The notes under the pieces were generated by a model. The model was given only the letters and a program-made list of their open reading frames with translations. It did not search any database and was not told the origin of the DNA. Made by a program: the position numbers and the translations under genes. DNA of 64,000 nt from Candidatus Melainabacteria bacterium (GTDB taxonomy: Bacteria > Cyanobacteriota > Vampirovibrionia > Obscuribacterales > Obscuribacteraceae): NCBI GenBank assembly GCA_003153555.1, contig PLZS01000164.1:1-64000 (forward strand), given 5' to 3'. Numbering within the stretch: the first letter of the stretch is position 1; every line of letters starts with the position of its first letter. Below, one piece after another: positions 52,890-62,055 of the stretch.

Positions 52890-53678
52890 ATGTCATTCAA
52901 TCGCGTGGTGGGAATGAGAAAAGCTAATTTGGTTCGTTTACAGACGGCTCGTAAAAGGGCTGAGGCATCAGGGACAAACCCGAGCGAATTTGACGACATT
53001 TATAACAACGTGCGGCTCAGCCAAAGCAGCACGCTGGGTCTTGCCTGCGAGATTCTGGGCAACTACAAGGTGCGAGTGCAGAATGTGCGCCGCGATTTCT
53101 TGCAAAGTATTACGAGAGACTCTCTAAATTTCTTGGCCGGGCAGAAATTACAAGAACGGCAGAGACTCAGCCTCGACGAGGTGATTGGGGAGTCGATGAA
53201 GTCTGTTGTGGATGAGATATTCACAACTCTAGACCCGTACATTTCAGAATTCAATAAGGCTGTGGCATGCACACAGCTCTCAGTTTCCTCAACGAGCCCT
53301 GCTTTGGTAAAAGAAGTTCTGAGTTTCGACAGTTTGCGCAGACCGGTGCATACGGTGTCTTCTTATCGCGCCCGGATCTCGACTTGCCGGCTAAGCATTG
53401 TTGTGCGTGGACAACATAATAAAGTGGACTTCTTTGTTCTGCCTGTGGAACAAGTAATGGCTTTGACTCATGTGGAATCCCAACATGTTCCATTGATGAC
53501 CTTCAGCGGCGAACACAATGGTGTTGGCCTGATCGACTGGCAAGTCGAAGGAAAACCGCTCACTTCGGACCGTCTAGAGCGATATTGCTTGCATTTATTC
53601 GACCACTTGATCGAGCAAACGCGTGACGAAATCGCTGCTTTTTCGAATTCTCGGTATCTTCTTGCTGGTGCGGTTTAA
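52890..53678 (+). CDS. Hypothetical protein, 262 residues
   Basis: A soluble protein of unknown function. It starts with a basic helical part (ANLVRLQTARKRAEAS), continues with long helical segments (residues 60-130) and ends with a beta-rich half (LSIVVRGQHNKVDFFVLPVEQV, then GVGLIDWQVEGKPLT), which resembles ligand-binding beta-sheet domains. No motif is recognised. The ATG 52890 has only a weak ribosome site. The 3' end is followed by a leader hairpin of the next gene. Confidence 0.55.
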   Translation: MSFNRVVGMRKANLVRLQTARKRAEASGTNPSEFDDIYNNVRLSQSSTLGLACEILGNYKVRVQNVRRDFLQSITRDSLNFLAGQKLQERQRLSLDEVIGESMKSVVDEIFTTLDPYISEFNKAVACTQLSVSSTSPALVKEVLSFDSLRRPVHTVSSYRARISTCRLSIVVRGQHNKVDFFVLPVEQVMALTHVESQHVPLMTFSGEHNGVGLIDWQVEGKPLTSDRLERYCLHLFDHLIEQTRDEIAAFSNSRYLLAGAV

Positions 53679-53728
53679 GCTGAGGCAAGATCAGGGAAAA
53701 CCCCATCGTTACATCGACGGCATTTACC

Positions 53729-53734
53729 TAAACT
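53729..53734 (+). promoter_or_regulatory. Possible -10 element (TAAACT)
   Basis: TAAACT lies 154 bases before the start of the VIT/VWA-like gene, upstream of the leader hairpin. No clear -35. Confidence 0.25.
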
Positions 53735-53834
53735 AGGGATGCTCAACCACACGGTTGCGCGATTTACCAATTCTTCGCAATAGCGATACTACTCATGGTG
53801 CGCACTTCCTCGCGTACCGAAAGCAAAATGTGTT

Positions 53835-53856
53835 TGCTTCGTGCATCGGCACGAAG
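53835..53856 (+). promoter_or_regulatory. Leader hairpin before the VIT/VWA-like gene
   Basis: GCTTCGTGC and GCACGAAGC form a 9-bp stem around an ATCG loop, 31 bases before the start codon. It has no T-run, so it is more likely a stability or translation element than a terminator. Confidence 0.45.
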
Positions 53857-53887
53857 CGCATATTCAGCCATCTATGGAGAAATTACC

Positions 53888-56677
53888 ATGATCGATTTAG
53901 ATGTCGAAAAGAATTCCCAATCTGCTCAGGCGGTCGAAGATACACCGGTCGATAAATGGGCTGAAGAGTTGAATCAGCGCCCTCAACATCGCAATCTCTG
54001 GGAAGGTTATAGAGCTATATTAGTAATGATTTTTGGCGTTGTTTTGCCATCATTGTTCTTGATGGTATTTGCCGCTGCGTGCCACGAAAGAATTAGCATG
54101 TTGCTGATCAAACATCCGATTGAAACCCTTATAGAAGCTTTTCTCGCCCTCAGTGTACCTATCGGGAATTTTGCAGTCTGGTCTGCTATCTGTCGCAAAG
54201 ACACGCGTTTCGCCATGAGACGTGGCTTGCAAAACGGTCTTGCAATTGGTGGTTCGCTTCTCTTTACTATCATCTCTATCGCGGCGATCTGTACCGGAAG
54301 AGCTTCCATTTTCGTTGGTCCTCAAATGCACGCTTTCGGAGAAGGATTCGCGGTGATCGCGCTTGTGTTCTTAGCATCAATGGGTGCCGGCATTTACCTT
54401 ACGCTTCAATTGAGAGAAATGCGCGAATTCCAAAGCGCTCGACTGAGAACGGTCGTGTACTCTGCAATCGGTGTTGTTCTGGCGCTTTTCGGTTTCATCG
54501 GATCGGAAGCGAAGTCGATGTACATGCGCGTTGCAGAACATATGGCTTTTGCAGGCGCAACTCGCGAGGAACAGGTGCACGGACTGACAATGTTGCGCGG
54601 TCTGAATCCAGAACAGGATATGCGCTTGGAGTGCGCGGATCCGCGCACAGTAGGCCTGCCTGGTCTGTTTATTCCGATCAATAATTCTACGCAGCAACAA
54701 CTTTATTTCGCAGCATTCGGAAAGCCTTTTCGTGATGACCGATCGGCTGACTTATCTGGATTCTCTAACGATTATTTACATCGCCATGTTGTAGGCGCCA
54801 TGATTCCGGAACTGTCGCTGGTTCGCTCCGGCATGGATGGGGCGGTCAATCCGGACTCGTTGTCATCGACTATCAGCTGGACTTTTGTTTTCAAAAATAC
54901 GGCTTATGAAGACAAAGAGGCCCGAGCCGAACTTTCATTGCCACCAGGCGCGGTGATTTCGAATGTTACTGTCTGGCAAGATGGACAGCCTGTAAGCGCT
55001 TCCTTTGCAGCTAGTGGGAAAGTGCCGACCACAGGAAATTGGACTGATGTGGGTCACACTACGCCTGCTGTAGTGTCCGATCTGGGGCGCGGGCGGACTT
55101 TATTGCATTGTTATCCGGTCAAAGCTCAAGACGAATTAAAGGTTCGACTGACTATGATCATGCCATTGAAGTTGGACCTGGCGACAGAGGCTACATTGGC
55201 TCTGCCTCGCTTTATCGATACAAATTTCTCGGTCAAAGGTGAGCACCAAGTCAGGCTCAGATCACCGGAACGTTTGTCTCTAAAATTGGACGGTTTGAAA
55301 GAAACCCAATCTCCAACAAAGGAGAAGGTCCTATCAGGAAATTTAAAGAATGAGGAGTTGTCCGGTTTAGGGCTCTCAGTGACTGCAACCCGCAAGCCCA
55401 CCTTTGAACCGATCGCAGTGAAGGATCCTCACACACCAAGTAGATATATTGTGCAGACGATCAAGCAGATGCCAGTGAAACTGCCCAACCATCTCATAGT
55501 TGTGCTGGATGGCTCCCAAAATGTGAAAACTGATCTCGCCGATATTAAAGAAGGCTTGTCCAGCCTTCCGGCTAACGTGACCAGTTCTTTGATAGTTGCC
55601 ACAGATGCATCTCCTCGGTTGCAAGAATTGCAATCGCTTGCAACTGGTTTACCGACGTTAGATCAAAAAGTATTTGACGGAGGTCAAGACAATTTACAGG
55701 CTGTTGTTAAAGCTGCAAGCACTGCTGGTGAAACCAAAAATGGTGCGGTACTTTGGATTCATGGGCCGCAACCAACGTTGAATAAAGAGCTCTATGTCAT
55801 GGCTCCTTACACACAAACACCCGCGTTCTATGAACTCTCTCTCGACAATAGTGTTACTGACGGCAACGAGTTCTTCAAGAATCACCGTGAGATTGGACCA
55901 TTCTCGCCAGTTCCGCGCAACGGTTCGATCAAGCATGATTTGAAACGATTCGTTTCTAAGTGGCAGCCGGGCGGCATTGAATACGTCGTCAAGCTCGAAG
56001 AAACGATTTCGGCGCCAAAGAACACCATTGGATCCGCACAACAGGCTGTCGAATTGGCTTGTCTCTCGGCAAAGGAGCAATCTCAATCGTTAATCGCACA
56101 AGGCAATTATCACAAAGCAGCTGAAATAGCTGTTCTGCATAAGCTTGTAACGCCAGTTAGTTCGGCTGTCGTCTTGGGTGCAAGAGAAGAGCAGCCGCAA
56201 TCTGCCGAAGGCTTCGTTCGTCAAGGCGCCAGCTCCGTTATGCAGCAAGCCCGCCAACAATCAGCGGAACAATTCAACAACAATAGGTCATCTGAAGAAT
56301 CATTCGATCCAAACTCGGGCGCTCCAATTTTTGTTGGCGCAGTCAATGGCACGATCGGACCGCAAGGAGCGGATGCAACTTTCGTTACCGGTGTTAACAC
56401 CGCTGGTACGGTGCGAGTTAACAATCTCGCTAATCTCGAAGCGCTTCTGAACTTGCTCGCTAATGGATTTGAGTTGTTTTGCATGGTCGCTGGATTGACG
56501 CTGATCGTCATGACTTTCGTGAGCAGATCTTCTGCTGAAAAGTGGTTCGGGTTGCGAGGTATGTCCGCGCCTGTGATGGTTGCGATTGGAGCTGCAATCA
56601 TCGTCGGAGGTCTGTCGACGCCTGGAATGATCAACTGGTTTGTCGCCTCGGCGCGAGACGCGAACCTGTTTTCTTAA
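53888..56677 (+). CDS. Large membrane protein with VIT-like and VWA-like domains
   Basis: A 929-residue membrane protein. The start at ATG 53888 has GGAGA about eight bases upstream. Four or five N-terminal helices span residues about 40-220. A VIT-like beta domain follows (about 320-480, with WTFVFKNTAYEDKEARAELS and LPPGAVISNVTVWQDG), then a VWA-like domain (about 500-660, LIVVLDGSQNVKTDL, with the DxSxS site degraded). The C-terminal 200 residues are low complexity, ending in two membrane helices. The layout resembles XrtN/MSEP-CTERM-type VIT proteins linked to exosortase systems, but no exosortase is visible here. Strong terminator follows. Confidence 0.65.
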   Translation: MIDLDVEKNSQSAQAVEDTPVDKWAEELNQRPQHRNLWEGYRAILVMIFGVVLPSLFLMVFAAACHERISMLLIKHPIETLIEAFLALSVPIGNFAVWSAICRKDTRFAMRRGLQNGLAIGGSLLFTIISIAAICTGRASIFVGPQMHAFGEGFAVIALVFLASMGAGIYLTLQLREMREFQSARLRTVVYSAIGVVLALFGFIGSEAKSMYMRVAEHMAFAGATREEQVHGLTMLRGLNPEQDMRLECADPRTVGLPGLFIPINNSTQQQLYFAAFGKPFRDDRSADLSGFSNDYLHRHVVGAMIPELSLVRSGMDGAVNPDSLSSTISWTFVFKNTAYEDKEARAELSLPPGAVISNVTVWQDGQPVSASFAASGKVPTTGNWTDVGHTTPAVVSDLGRGRTLLHCYPVKAQDELKVRLTMIMPLKLDLATEATLALPRFIDTNFSVKGEHQVRLRSPERLSLKLDGLKETQSPTKEKVLSGNLKNEELSGLGLSVTATRKPTFEPIAVKDPHTPSRYIVQTIKQMPVKLPNHLIVVLDGSQNVKTDLADIKEGLSSLPANVTSSLIVATDASPRLQELQSLATGLPTLDQKVFDGGQDNLQAVVKAASTAGETKNGAVLWIHGPQPTLNKELYVMAPYTQTPAFYELSLDNSVTDGNEFFKNHREIGPFSPVPRNGSIKHDLKRFVSKWQPGGIEYVVKLEETISAPKNTIGSAQQAVELACLSAKEQSQSLIAQGNYHKAAEIAVLHKLVTPVSSAVVLGAREEQPQSAEGFVRQGASSVMQQARQQSAEQFNNNRSSEESFDPNSGAPIFVGAVNGTIGPQGADATFVTGVNTAGTVRVNNLANLEALLNLLANGFELFCMVAGLTLIVMTFVSRSSAEKWFGLRGMSAPVMVAIGAAIIVGGLSTPGMINWFVASARDANLFS

Positions 56678-56698
56678 AGTAAACCCTGGGGTGAAAAG

Positions 56699-56725
56699 AG
56701 AGCGCTCCTAAAGGGCGCTCTTTTT
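56699..56725 (+). terminator. Intrinsic terminator after the VIT/VWA-like gene
   Basis: AGAGCGC (56699-56705) pairs with GCGCTCT (56715-56721), extended by two inner pairs, and runs into a T-tract (56721-56725). Confidence 0.85.
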
Positions 56726-56839
56726 ATTTTCAACAATATTGTTTGAAGTCACCAACGGTTTGCGCGATTGCTAAACTGCCCTGCTGTACCACGGATCACG
56801 CGATTGTAAAGGTAAGCTTCTACCGCAGGATCGACCGAG

Positions 56840-57790
56840 TCATTTTTTCAGTTTGCACTCAATGACGCCCGTGCTCGTGTCGCCTGCACCGTAATACAGA
56901 TTTAGCCGATCGCCGTTTTTTGTGAGCCCTTCTACAAATACAACGTTCGGCACTTGTCCTTCAACTTCCCACTTCTTTTCTGGTGCAAAGATTGGTGTTT
57001 CAGAACGTCGCAAAACTTTAGTCGGATCGTTTTTATCAAACAGCACCCAGCCGGTCCGATAAACAAGTTTGTCATCTGCACCGTTATAGATAAGGAGTAT
57101 GCCGTCTTTAGTGAGAATAGGCGCTGGTCCCGGCTCGACAACCTTTGAGTCAAACATTCCCTCTCGCTTTGCCAGCACAGGAACTTTGGTTGCGTCCTGC
57201 CAGTGCTTCAAATCAGTTGAGATGGCGACGCCCATTTGATCTGCACCATTGGCGGTGCCAAGATAGTACATCCAATATTTGCCGTTCACTTTTGTTGTTA
57301 AAATAGCTCCCGATTTTGTCCACTTTTCGTTCCAGGTGCCTTTGTTGGCTGGCATGATAATTCCGACTCTGTCCCACTTCTTTAAATCCATAGAAGTTGC
57401 CAGGCAGAGCTGGGCATCGGTTTTGTTGTAACCGGTATAAGTAAGGTAATAGAGATTGTCGATCTTGACGATGCGTGGATCTTCAATTCCGCCATCCTTC
57501 TCATAATCCGTTTCTGGCACCAGAACCGGTTCTTTGCTTTGAACAAAATGGATTCCGTCTGTACTTTCGGCATAGCCGATACGTGACGTTCCTTTTTTGT
57601 CCTGTGCTCTGTACAGCAGAACCGTCTTTTTGCCCAGCTTCACGGCAGTCGGGTTGTAAGCTGCTAGATCGTCAAAGAGATTTTCCCTTGGTGTGAGAAT
57701 CGGTTCATCAGACAAGCGTTTCACTTCAGTAAGCGGCGATTGGATAACAGCAGCGCTTATAGCGATCGAAGCTAATTTCATAAAGTACAT
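56840..57790 (-). CDS. Exported GH130-like glycosidase/phosphorylase
   Basis: A 316-residue five-bladed beta-propeller protein of the GH130/GH43 superfamily. The start is ATG 57790 with GAGGA upstream, giving a short signal-like N-terminus (IAISAAVIQS). Blade motifs include AAYNPTAVKLG, DGGIEDPRIVKID (the conserved Asp in the sugar site), and KWTKSGAILT. Such enzymes act on beta-mannosides by hydrolysis or phosphorolysis. The C-terminal segment with NLYYGAGDTSTGVIEC matches GH130. The substrate is unknown. A possible -10 TAAACT is on the minus strand at 57821-57826. Confidence 0.8.
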   Translation of the reverse strand: MYFMKLASIAISAAVIQSPLTEVKRLSDEPILTPRENLFDDLAAYNPTAVKLGKKTVLLYRAQDKKGTSRIGYAESTDGIHFVQSKEPVLVPETDYEKDGGIEDPRIVKIDNLYYLTYTGYNKTDAQLCLATSMDLKKWDRVGIIMPANKGTWNEKWTKSGAILTTKVNGKYWMYYLGTANGADQMGVAISTDLKHWQDATKVPVLAKREGMFDSKVVEPGPAPILTKDGILLIYNGADDKLVYRTGWVLFDKNDPTKVLRRSETPIFAPEKKWEVEGQVPNVVFVEGLTKNGDRLNLYYGAGDTSTGVIECKLKK

Positions 57791-57820
57791 ACTTGTCCTC
57801 GGCTAATTTGGAACCAATGA

Positions 57821-57826
57821 AGTTTA
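57821..57826 (-). promoter_or_regulatory. Possible -10 element (TAAACT) of the GH130-like gene
   Basis: TAAACT on the minus strand ends 30 bases before the start codon at 57790. No clear -35. Confidence 0.3.
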
Positions 57827-58015
57827 GCAGCCTCGTATATGCTTTGGATCTCTCGTTCAAGGCTGGTAGTTGGAGCATCTCTGGAATCCTCTGATTTTGA
57901 AATTTGTTCGGCTTTCGGAAAGTCCCCGATTTCCAGTCTGACGCGTGGATGAATTTGCGCACAGCAACCGAGACTTTTTCGTGTTTGCCTGTAGAATTTA
58001 CTCTCTTAGATTTTT

Positions 58016-58762
58016 ATGCCAATTGCGCACGGTGAACCCATGACACAAGAATGCCTCCTGGACATGACCAAGACGTTTACCGATGAAGGTTACTCATTAA
58101 GGAAGGGGTTTCTCAGCGAAGCGCAGCTGGAGGATATCGAACGAGGGATTGACCACGCGAAGGTTAGTGCCACCGTACGTAAGCGGGGTGCTGGGGTTTT
58201 CGCCATGCGGCATCTTCTTAAAGAAGTTGATGAAGTTCGGAAGCTGGCAGAATCCGCAGCTATTTTCAAAATGGTAAAAGAAATTCTGGGCGGGGGTGCC
58301 TTTCCCGTTCGTGCCGTGCTTTTGGACAACGATCCCGACGCGCATTGGTACATGACATGGCATCAAGACTTGCACATAGGAGTCAAAAAACGTGTGGAGC
58401 TCCCCGGTTTCAGCACATGGTCAGTGAAGAATGGCATCTTGCACGTTCAACCACCGGTTGAATACTTGTCCCGGATGCTGACTGTCCGTTTGCATTTAGA
58501 TGATTGTTTAGCAAAGGATGGGGCTCTGGAAGTTGTGCCAAGTTCGCACTATGCCGGGGTGCTTTCCAAAAAGCGGATTGACGACCTGGACGAGAAGGGT
58601 GCATTAAATGTTTGTGCTGCTAACAGGGGAGACATTCTCTTAATGCGACCGCTGCTTGTGCACCGTTCATCACCGTCTCTAAACGATGGACATCGTCGAA
58701 TCATTCATATTGAGTACGCCTCTGAGCAGTTGCCTGGCGGACTTGAGTGGGCGATCGCCTAA
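58016..58762 (+). CDS. Phytanoyl-CoA dioxygenase (PhyH) family protein
   Basis: A 248-residue Fe(II)/2-oxoglutarate dioxygenase-like protein. The metal site is seen in TWHQDLHIG (His-x-Asp) and the distal His in LLVHRSSPSLN, with Arg nearby in HRRIIHIEY for 2-oxoglutarate. PSSHYAGVLS is a family-typical loop. Start is ATG 58016; ATG 58040 is possible. Members hydroxylate diverse small molecules, so the substrate cannot be predicted. It is isolated on the plus strand. Confidence 0.83.
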   Translation: MPIAHGEPMTQECLLDMTKTFTDEGYSLRKGFLSEAQLEDIERGIDHAKVSATVRKRGAGVFAMRHLLKEVDEVRKLAESAAIFKMVKEILGGGAFPVRAVLLDNDPDAHWYMTWHQDLHIGVKKRVELPGFSTWSVKNGILHVQPPVEYLSRMLTVRLHLDDCLAKDGALEVVPSSHYAGVLSKKRIDDLDEKGALNVCAANRGDILLMRPLLVHRSSPSLNDGHRRIIHIEYASEQLPGGLEWAIA

Positions 58763-58943
58763 CCAGAGTTGAATCCGATCAGCAGTTGAAGGTCCGCTAA
58801 GGCTGACCGGTAGGGTACTCTTGGTATCGCCTGTGGTGCTATGCAAAAGACCTCATAGCCCCACACTAGTCAACCGTAACTTTTGGGGAGCGGTCATCGC
58901 CGATTTCGTAAATTCTCAAAGTTCGCCGCAAGGATAAAAGAAA

Positions 58944-58966
58944 GCAGCCCCATTAAATGGGGCTGC
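58944..58966 (-). terminator. Strong hairpin, probable terminator for minus-strand transcripts
   Basis: GCAGCCCCATT pairs with AATGGGGCTGC around a one-base centre. On the minus strand it is followed by TTTCTTTTA. It could end the clpS-clpA transcript, which would then carry the repeat array in its 3' untranslated part. Confidence 0.6.
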
Positions 58967-59060
58967 CGCAACTACTTTTGGATTTTCTGCCCAGCGAATG
59001 CCGGGGGAATTTTAAACAAACCAATATTCGATTAGGTCTTTAACCCTCCCTCAGAATGGC

Positions 59061-59355
59061 AGTCTCGAACAAAGTACAGGTATTTTGGACCAAGTTCTCG
59101 GACAAAGTATCTTGGACAAAGTATCTTGGACAAATAACTCGGAGGTTATTTGGACCAAGTATCTCGAGCAGTATCTCGAGCAGTATCTCGAACAAGTATC
59201 TCGGACAAATAACTCGGACAGTTATCTTGGACCAAGTATCTCGAACAGTATCTTGAACAAGTATCTCGGACAAAGTATCTCGACCAGTATCTTGGACCAA
59301 GTTCTCGAACAGTATCTTGGACAAATATCTCGAACAAATAACTTGGACTAAGTAA
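59061..59355. repeat. Degenerate tandem repeat array of about 23 units, 11-15 bases each
   Basis: Consecutive copies of AGTATCT(C/T)GGACAA, with variants AGTATCTCGAAC, AGTATCTCGAGC and ATAACTCGGAC. Unit length varies from 11 to 15 because one to three bases at the junction (CAA, CCA, C, none) differ. The frame shifts between units, so it is not protein coding. It lies 210 bases downstream of clpA. Confidence 0.85.
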
Positions 59356-59564
59356 CCCGTACAACTATATTTTTATACCAAAGCATCGGTCGATTTTCTC
59401 AGCCTTAATGATTAATTCACAATTTGTTACATGATTGCCTACTCCCGTTCTTCTCGGGTTTACGCCTCGCAAAAAAGTGAAAATATCTCCCTCCAAATAG
59501 TGGAAGTTTGCCTGTGAATTTTGTAGTTTTTAGCTCTGCTCTGGAGCTGGTGGTGTCGTTTAAG

Positions 59565-62015
59565 CTACGAAAATGGCTTTTCCGTATCTGCAACGACATT
59601 AGCCGCGGCTGGATCGGTCGTTAGTTTTATGACCGTATCCCCTTCGTCAGCGGATTTGCTCACACTAGACCCAGAATCGCTTGTTTCCTTGATAACCACT
59701 TCTGGGTCTTTGGGATCGGACGACTTTATTTCCAGGATGATTTCGCCATCCTTTTCATTGACGACCGTGGTGCCACCGTGTTCAAGTTTGCCAAAGAGCA
59801 ATTCTTCGGCGAGCGGCTCGCGTATTTTTTGTTGAATGAGGCGAGACATTGGCCGAGCGCCATACAATTTATCGAATCCTTTGACAGCGAACCATTGTTT
59901 TGCAGAGTCGGTCAATTCAAGCTCGACCTTTTTCTCGATAAGCTGAACTCTCACTTCTTGAACGAATTTATCTACCACACGCAGGATTTCTTGACGTCCA
60001 AGTTGATGGAAGACTACGGACGCGTCAAGGCGATTGCGAAATTCTGGACTGAATGTGCGTTCAAGAGCATTCTTGCCTTTGCCGGAAGGGTCTGATGCTC
60101 GAGAAGCAGGTTTGAACAGCTCCTCCTCGAGGCTTGGGGACATGGCAAAACCGATGTCTCCGCTGGTCATTTCGCGGGCGCCGGCGTTGGTCGTCATGAT
60201 CAATATAACGTTGCGAAAGTCAGCTTTCTTGCCATTGTTATCTGTCAAAGTAGCGTGGTCCATTACCTGCAGCAAAATGTTGAAAAGGTCAGGATGCGCC
60301 TTTTCAATTTCGTCTAACACCAGCACCGCATGTGGTGTCTTAGCAACTGCGTCGGTGAGCAACCCACCCTGGTCGAAGCCAACGTATCCCGGAGGCGCGC
60401 CGATCAAGCGTGACACGGTATGCTTTTCCATGTACTCGCTCATATCAAAGCGCAGGAAGCTGATGCCAAGCACTTTTGCTAGCTGTTTTGCTAACTCTGT
60501 TTTGCCTACACCTGTTGGTCCAGAAAACAAGAACGAACCAATTGGTTTTCCGGGATTGCTCAAACCAGATCGTGATAACTTTATTGCCCGCACCATTTGC
60601 TCGACTGCATGATCTTGACCGAAGATAACGGACTTCAGTTCGGCATCCATATTTTGCAGTCGTTCTTTGTCTGAGCCAGACACGGACTTCGGTGGTATTT
60701 TAGCCATGCGAGCCACAACCAGCTCTACGTCATGTGTGGTGATGACTTTTGAAGGTCGCTCCTCTGGTGTCATCAATTTCACGGCGGCGCCTACTTCATC
60801 AATAACATCGATCGCTTTATCCGGCAGGAACTTGTCATTGATATGCTTGGCTGCCAGTTCGGCTGAAGCGATAATCGCATCATCCGTATAAGTGACACCA
60901 TGATGCTCTTCATAGTAGATTTTCAGACCCTGAAGAATTTTGATTGTTTCTTCAGTTGTCGGTTCTGCGACATCAATTTTTTGGAAACGCCGAGCTAAAG
61001 CCTTGTCCCGTTCAAAGGCGGATTTGTACTCTGGATATGTTGTCGAACCAATGCAACGTAACTCACCGCTGGCAAGGGCTGGCTTGAGAATATTCGAAGC
61101 GTCCATGGATCCGCCTGAAACAGCACCAGCTCCCACAATCGTGTGGATTTCATCAATGAATAGAATGACGCCAGGTCTCTTCTGCAGTTCTTTTATTACC
61201 GCTTTCATGCGCTGCTCAAACTGTCCCCTGAATTTCGTGCCGGCAATCAAGGCGCCCATATCGAGCGCGAATACCTCTGCGCCCTTGAGCGCATTTGGCA
61301 CTTCGCCTCTAAAGATTTTCAGCGCTAGACCCTCAGCGATAGCTGTTTTACCAACGCCTGGATCGCCGACGTAGATCGGGTTGTTTTTGCGGCGCCGGCA
61401 CAACACTTGAATTGTTCTTTGTATTTCAGCGTCTCTTCCAATTAGAGTATCGATCTTGTTTTCTTTGGCTCGTTCAATGAGGTTGACGGTGAACTCTGCC
61501 AGCGGGTCTTTAACGCTGCGGCCTTCGTCGTCATCTCCATAGGCGTGTTCAGCGCCGCCATCTTCATCATCTTCGCGTCCACCGACTTTGGAGATGCCGT
61601 GTGAGATGTAATTGAGAACATCAAGTCTGGTTATGCCTTGCTTTTCCAGCAAATAGACAGCGTGCGATCTTCGTTCTTGGAACATCGCCGCTAGCACATT
61701 GCCACCGTCTATAGTGCTTTGAGCAGCGGACTCCGCTTGCATCGCCGCGCGCGAAAGCACTCGCTCGAAGGCAGCGCTGGGTTCAGGGTTTTGTTTCATC
61801 CCATCGCGCAGCTTTTCCATGCTCTCTTTGAGAAACTGGTCTAGTTCTTTGCGCAGCTCATCAATGTTGCCTCCACAATGGCGGATCACCTGACTTGTAG
61901 TTTTTTCGTTCAAAAGAGCGAAAAGCAAGTGCTCCAATGTTAGAAATTCGTGCCTGCGCGCGACAGCTTCTTGCAAAGCGAGGTTGAGTGTATCCTGTAA
62001 TTCCTTTGTAATCAT
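59565..62015 (-). CDS. clpA: ATP-dependent Clp protease ATP-binding subunit ClpA
   Basis: ClpA (816 residues) is the AAA+ unfoldase that feeds ClpP. The N-domain (1-140, ARRHEFLTLEHLLFALL) docks ClpS. The first ATPase has GDPGVGKTAIAEGLA and the second GPTGVGKTELAKQLA, with LVLDEIEKAHPDLF as the second Walker B. The C-terminal 60 residues are an acidic tail rich in Asp, Ser and Thr, absent in E. coli ClpA (758 residues). No middle ClpB coiled-coil insert is seen. It follows clpS by 40 bases in an operon. Confidence 0.95.
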   Translation of the reverse strand: MITKELQDTLNLALQEAVARRHEFLTLEHLLFALLNEKTTSQVIRHCGGNIDELRKELDQFLKESMEKLRDGMKQNPEPSAAFERVLSRAAMQAESAAQSTIDGGNVLAAMFQERRSHAVYLLEKQGITRLDVLNYISHGISKVGGREDDEDGGAEHAYGDDDEGRSVKDPLAEFTVNLIERAKENKIDTLIGRDAEIQRTIQVLCRRRKNNPIYVGDPGVGKTAIAEGLALKIFRGEVPNALKGAEVFALDMGALIAGTKFRGQFEQRMKAVIKELQKRPGVILFIDEIHTIVGAGAVSGGSMDASNILKPALASGELRCIGSTTYPEYKSAFERDKALARRFQKIDVAEPTTEETIKILQGLKIYYEEHHGVTYTDDAIIASAELAAKHINDKFLPDKAIDVIDEVGAAVKLMTPEERPSKVITTHDVELVVARMAKIPPKSVSGSDKERLQNMDAELKSVIFGQDHAVEQMVRAIKLSRSGLSNPGKPIGSFLFSGPTGVGKTELAKQLAKVLGISFLRFDMSEYMEKHTVSRLIGAPPGYVGFDQGGLLTDAVAKTPHAVLVLDEIEKAHPDLFNILLQVMDHATLTDNNGKKADFRNVILIMTTNAGAREMTSGDIGFAMSPSLEEELFKPASRASDPSGKGKNALERTFSPEFRNRLDASVVFHQLGRQEILRVVDKFVQEVRVQLIEKKVELELTDSAKQWFAVKGFDKLYGARPMSRLIQQKIREPLAEELLFGKLEHGGTTVVNEKDGEIILEIKSSDPKDPEVVIKETSDSGSSVSKSADEGDTVIKLTTDPAAANVVADTEKPFS

Positions 62016-62055
62016 TTTCTCTTTCTGCCAGTCATTATTGTTGTTCTACCACGCC

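Larger units (their letters stand above)
58763..59564. other. 800-base region without a gene, carrying the repeat array
   Basis: The region between the PhyH and clpA stops holds no credible gene. It contains a hairpin (58944-58966) and the degenerate tandem array (59061-59355). Low-complexity open frames on both strands over the array are by-products of the repeats. Confidence 0.6.

Noticed and set aside
59040-59324. 94-residue open frame on the minus strand across the repeat array, and similar frames on the plus strand
   Set aside because: They are by-products of the tandem repeat, with low-complexity products, no ribosome site and frame shifts between units.
60034-60612. 192-residue plus-strand frame inside clpA
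   Set aside because: It is a shadow of the highly conserved clpA coding strand.
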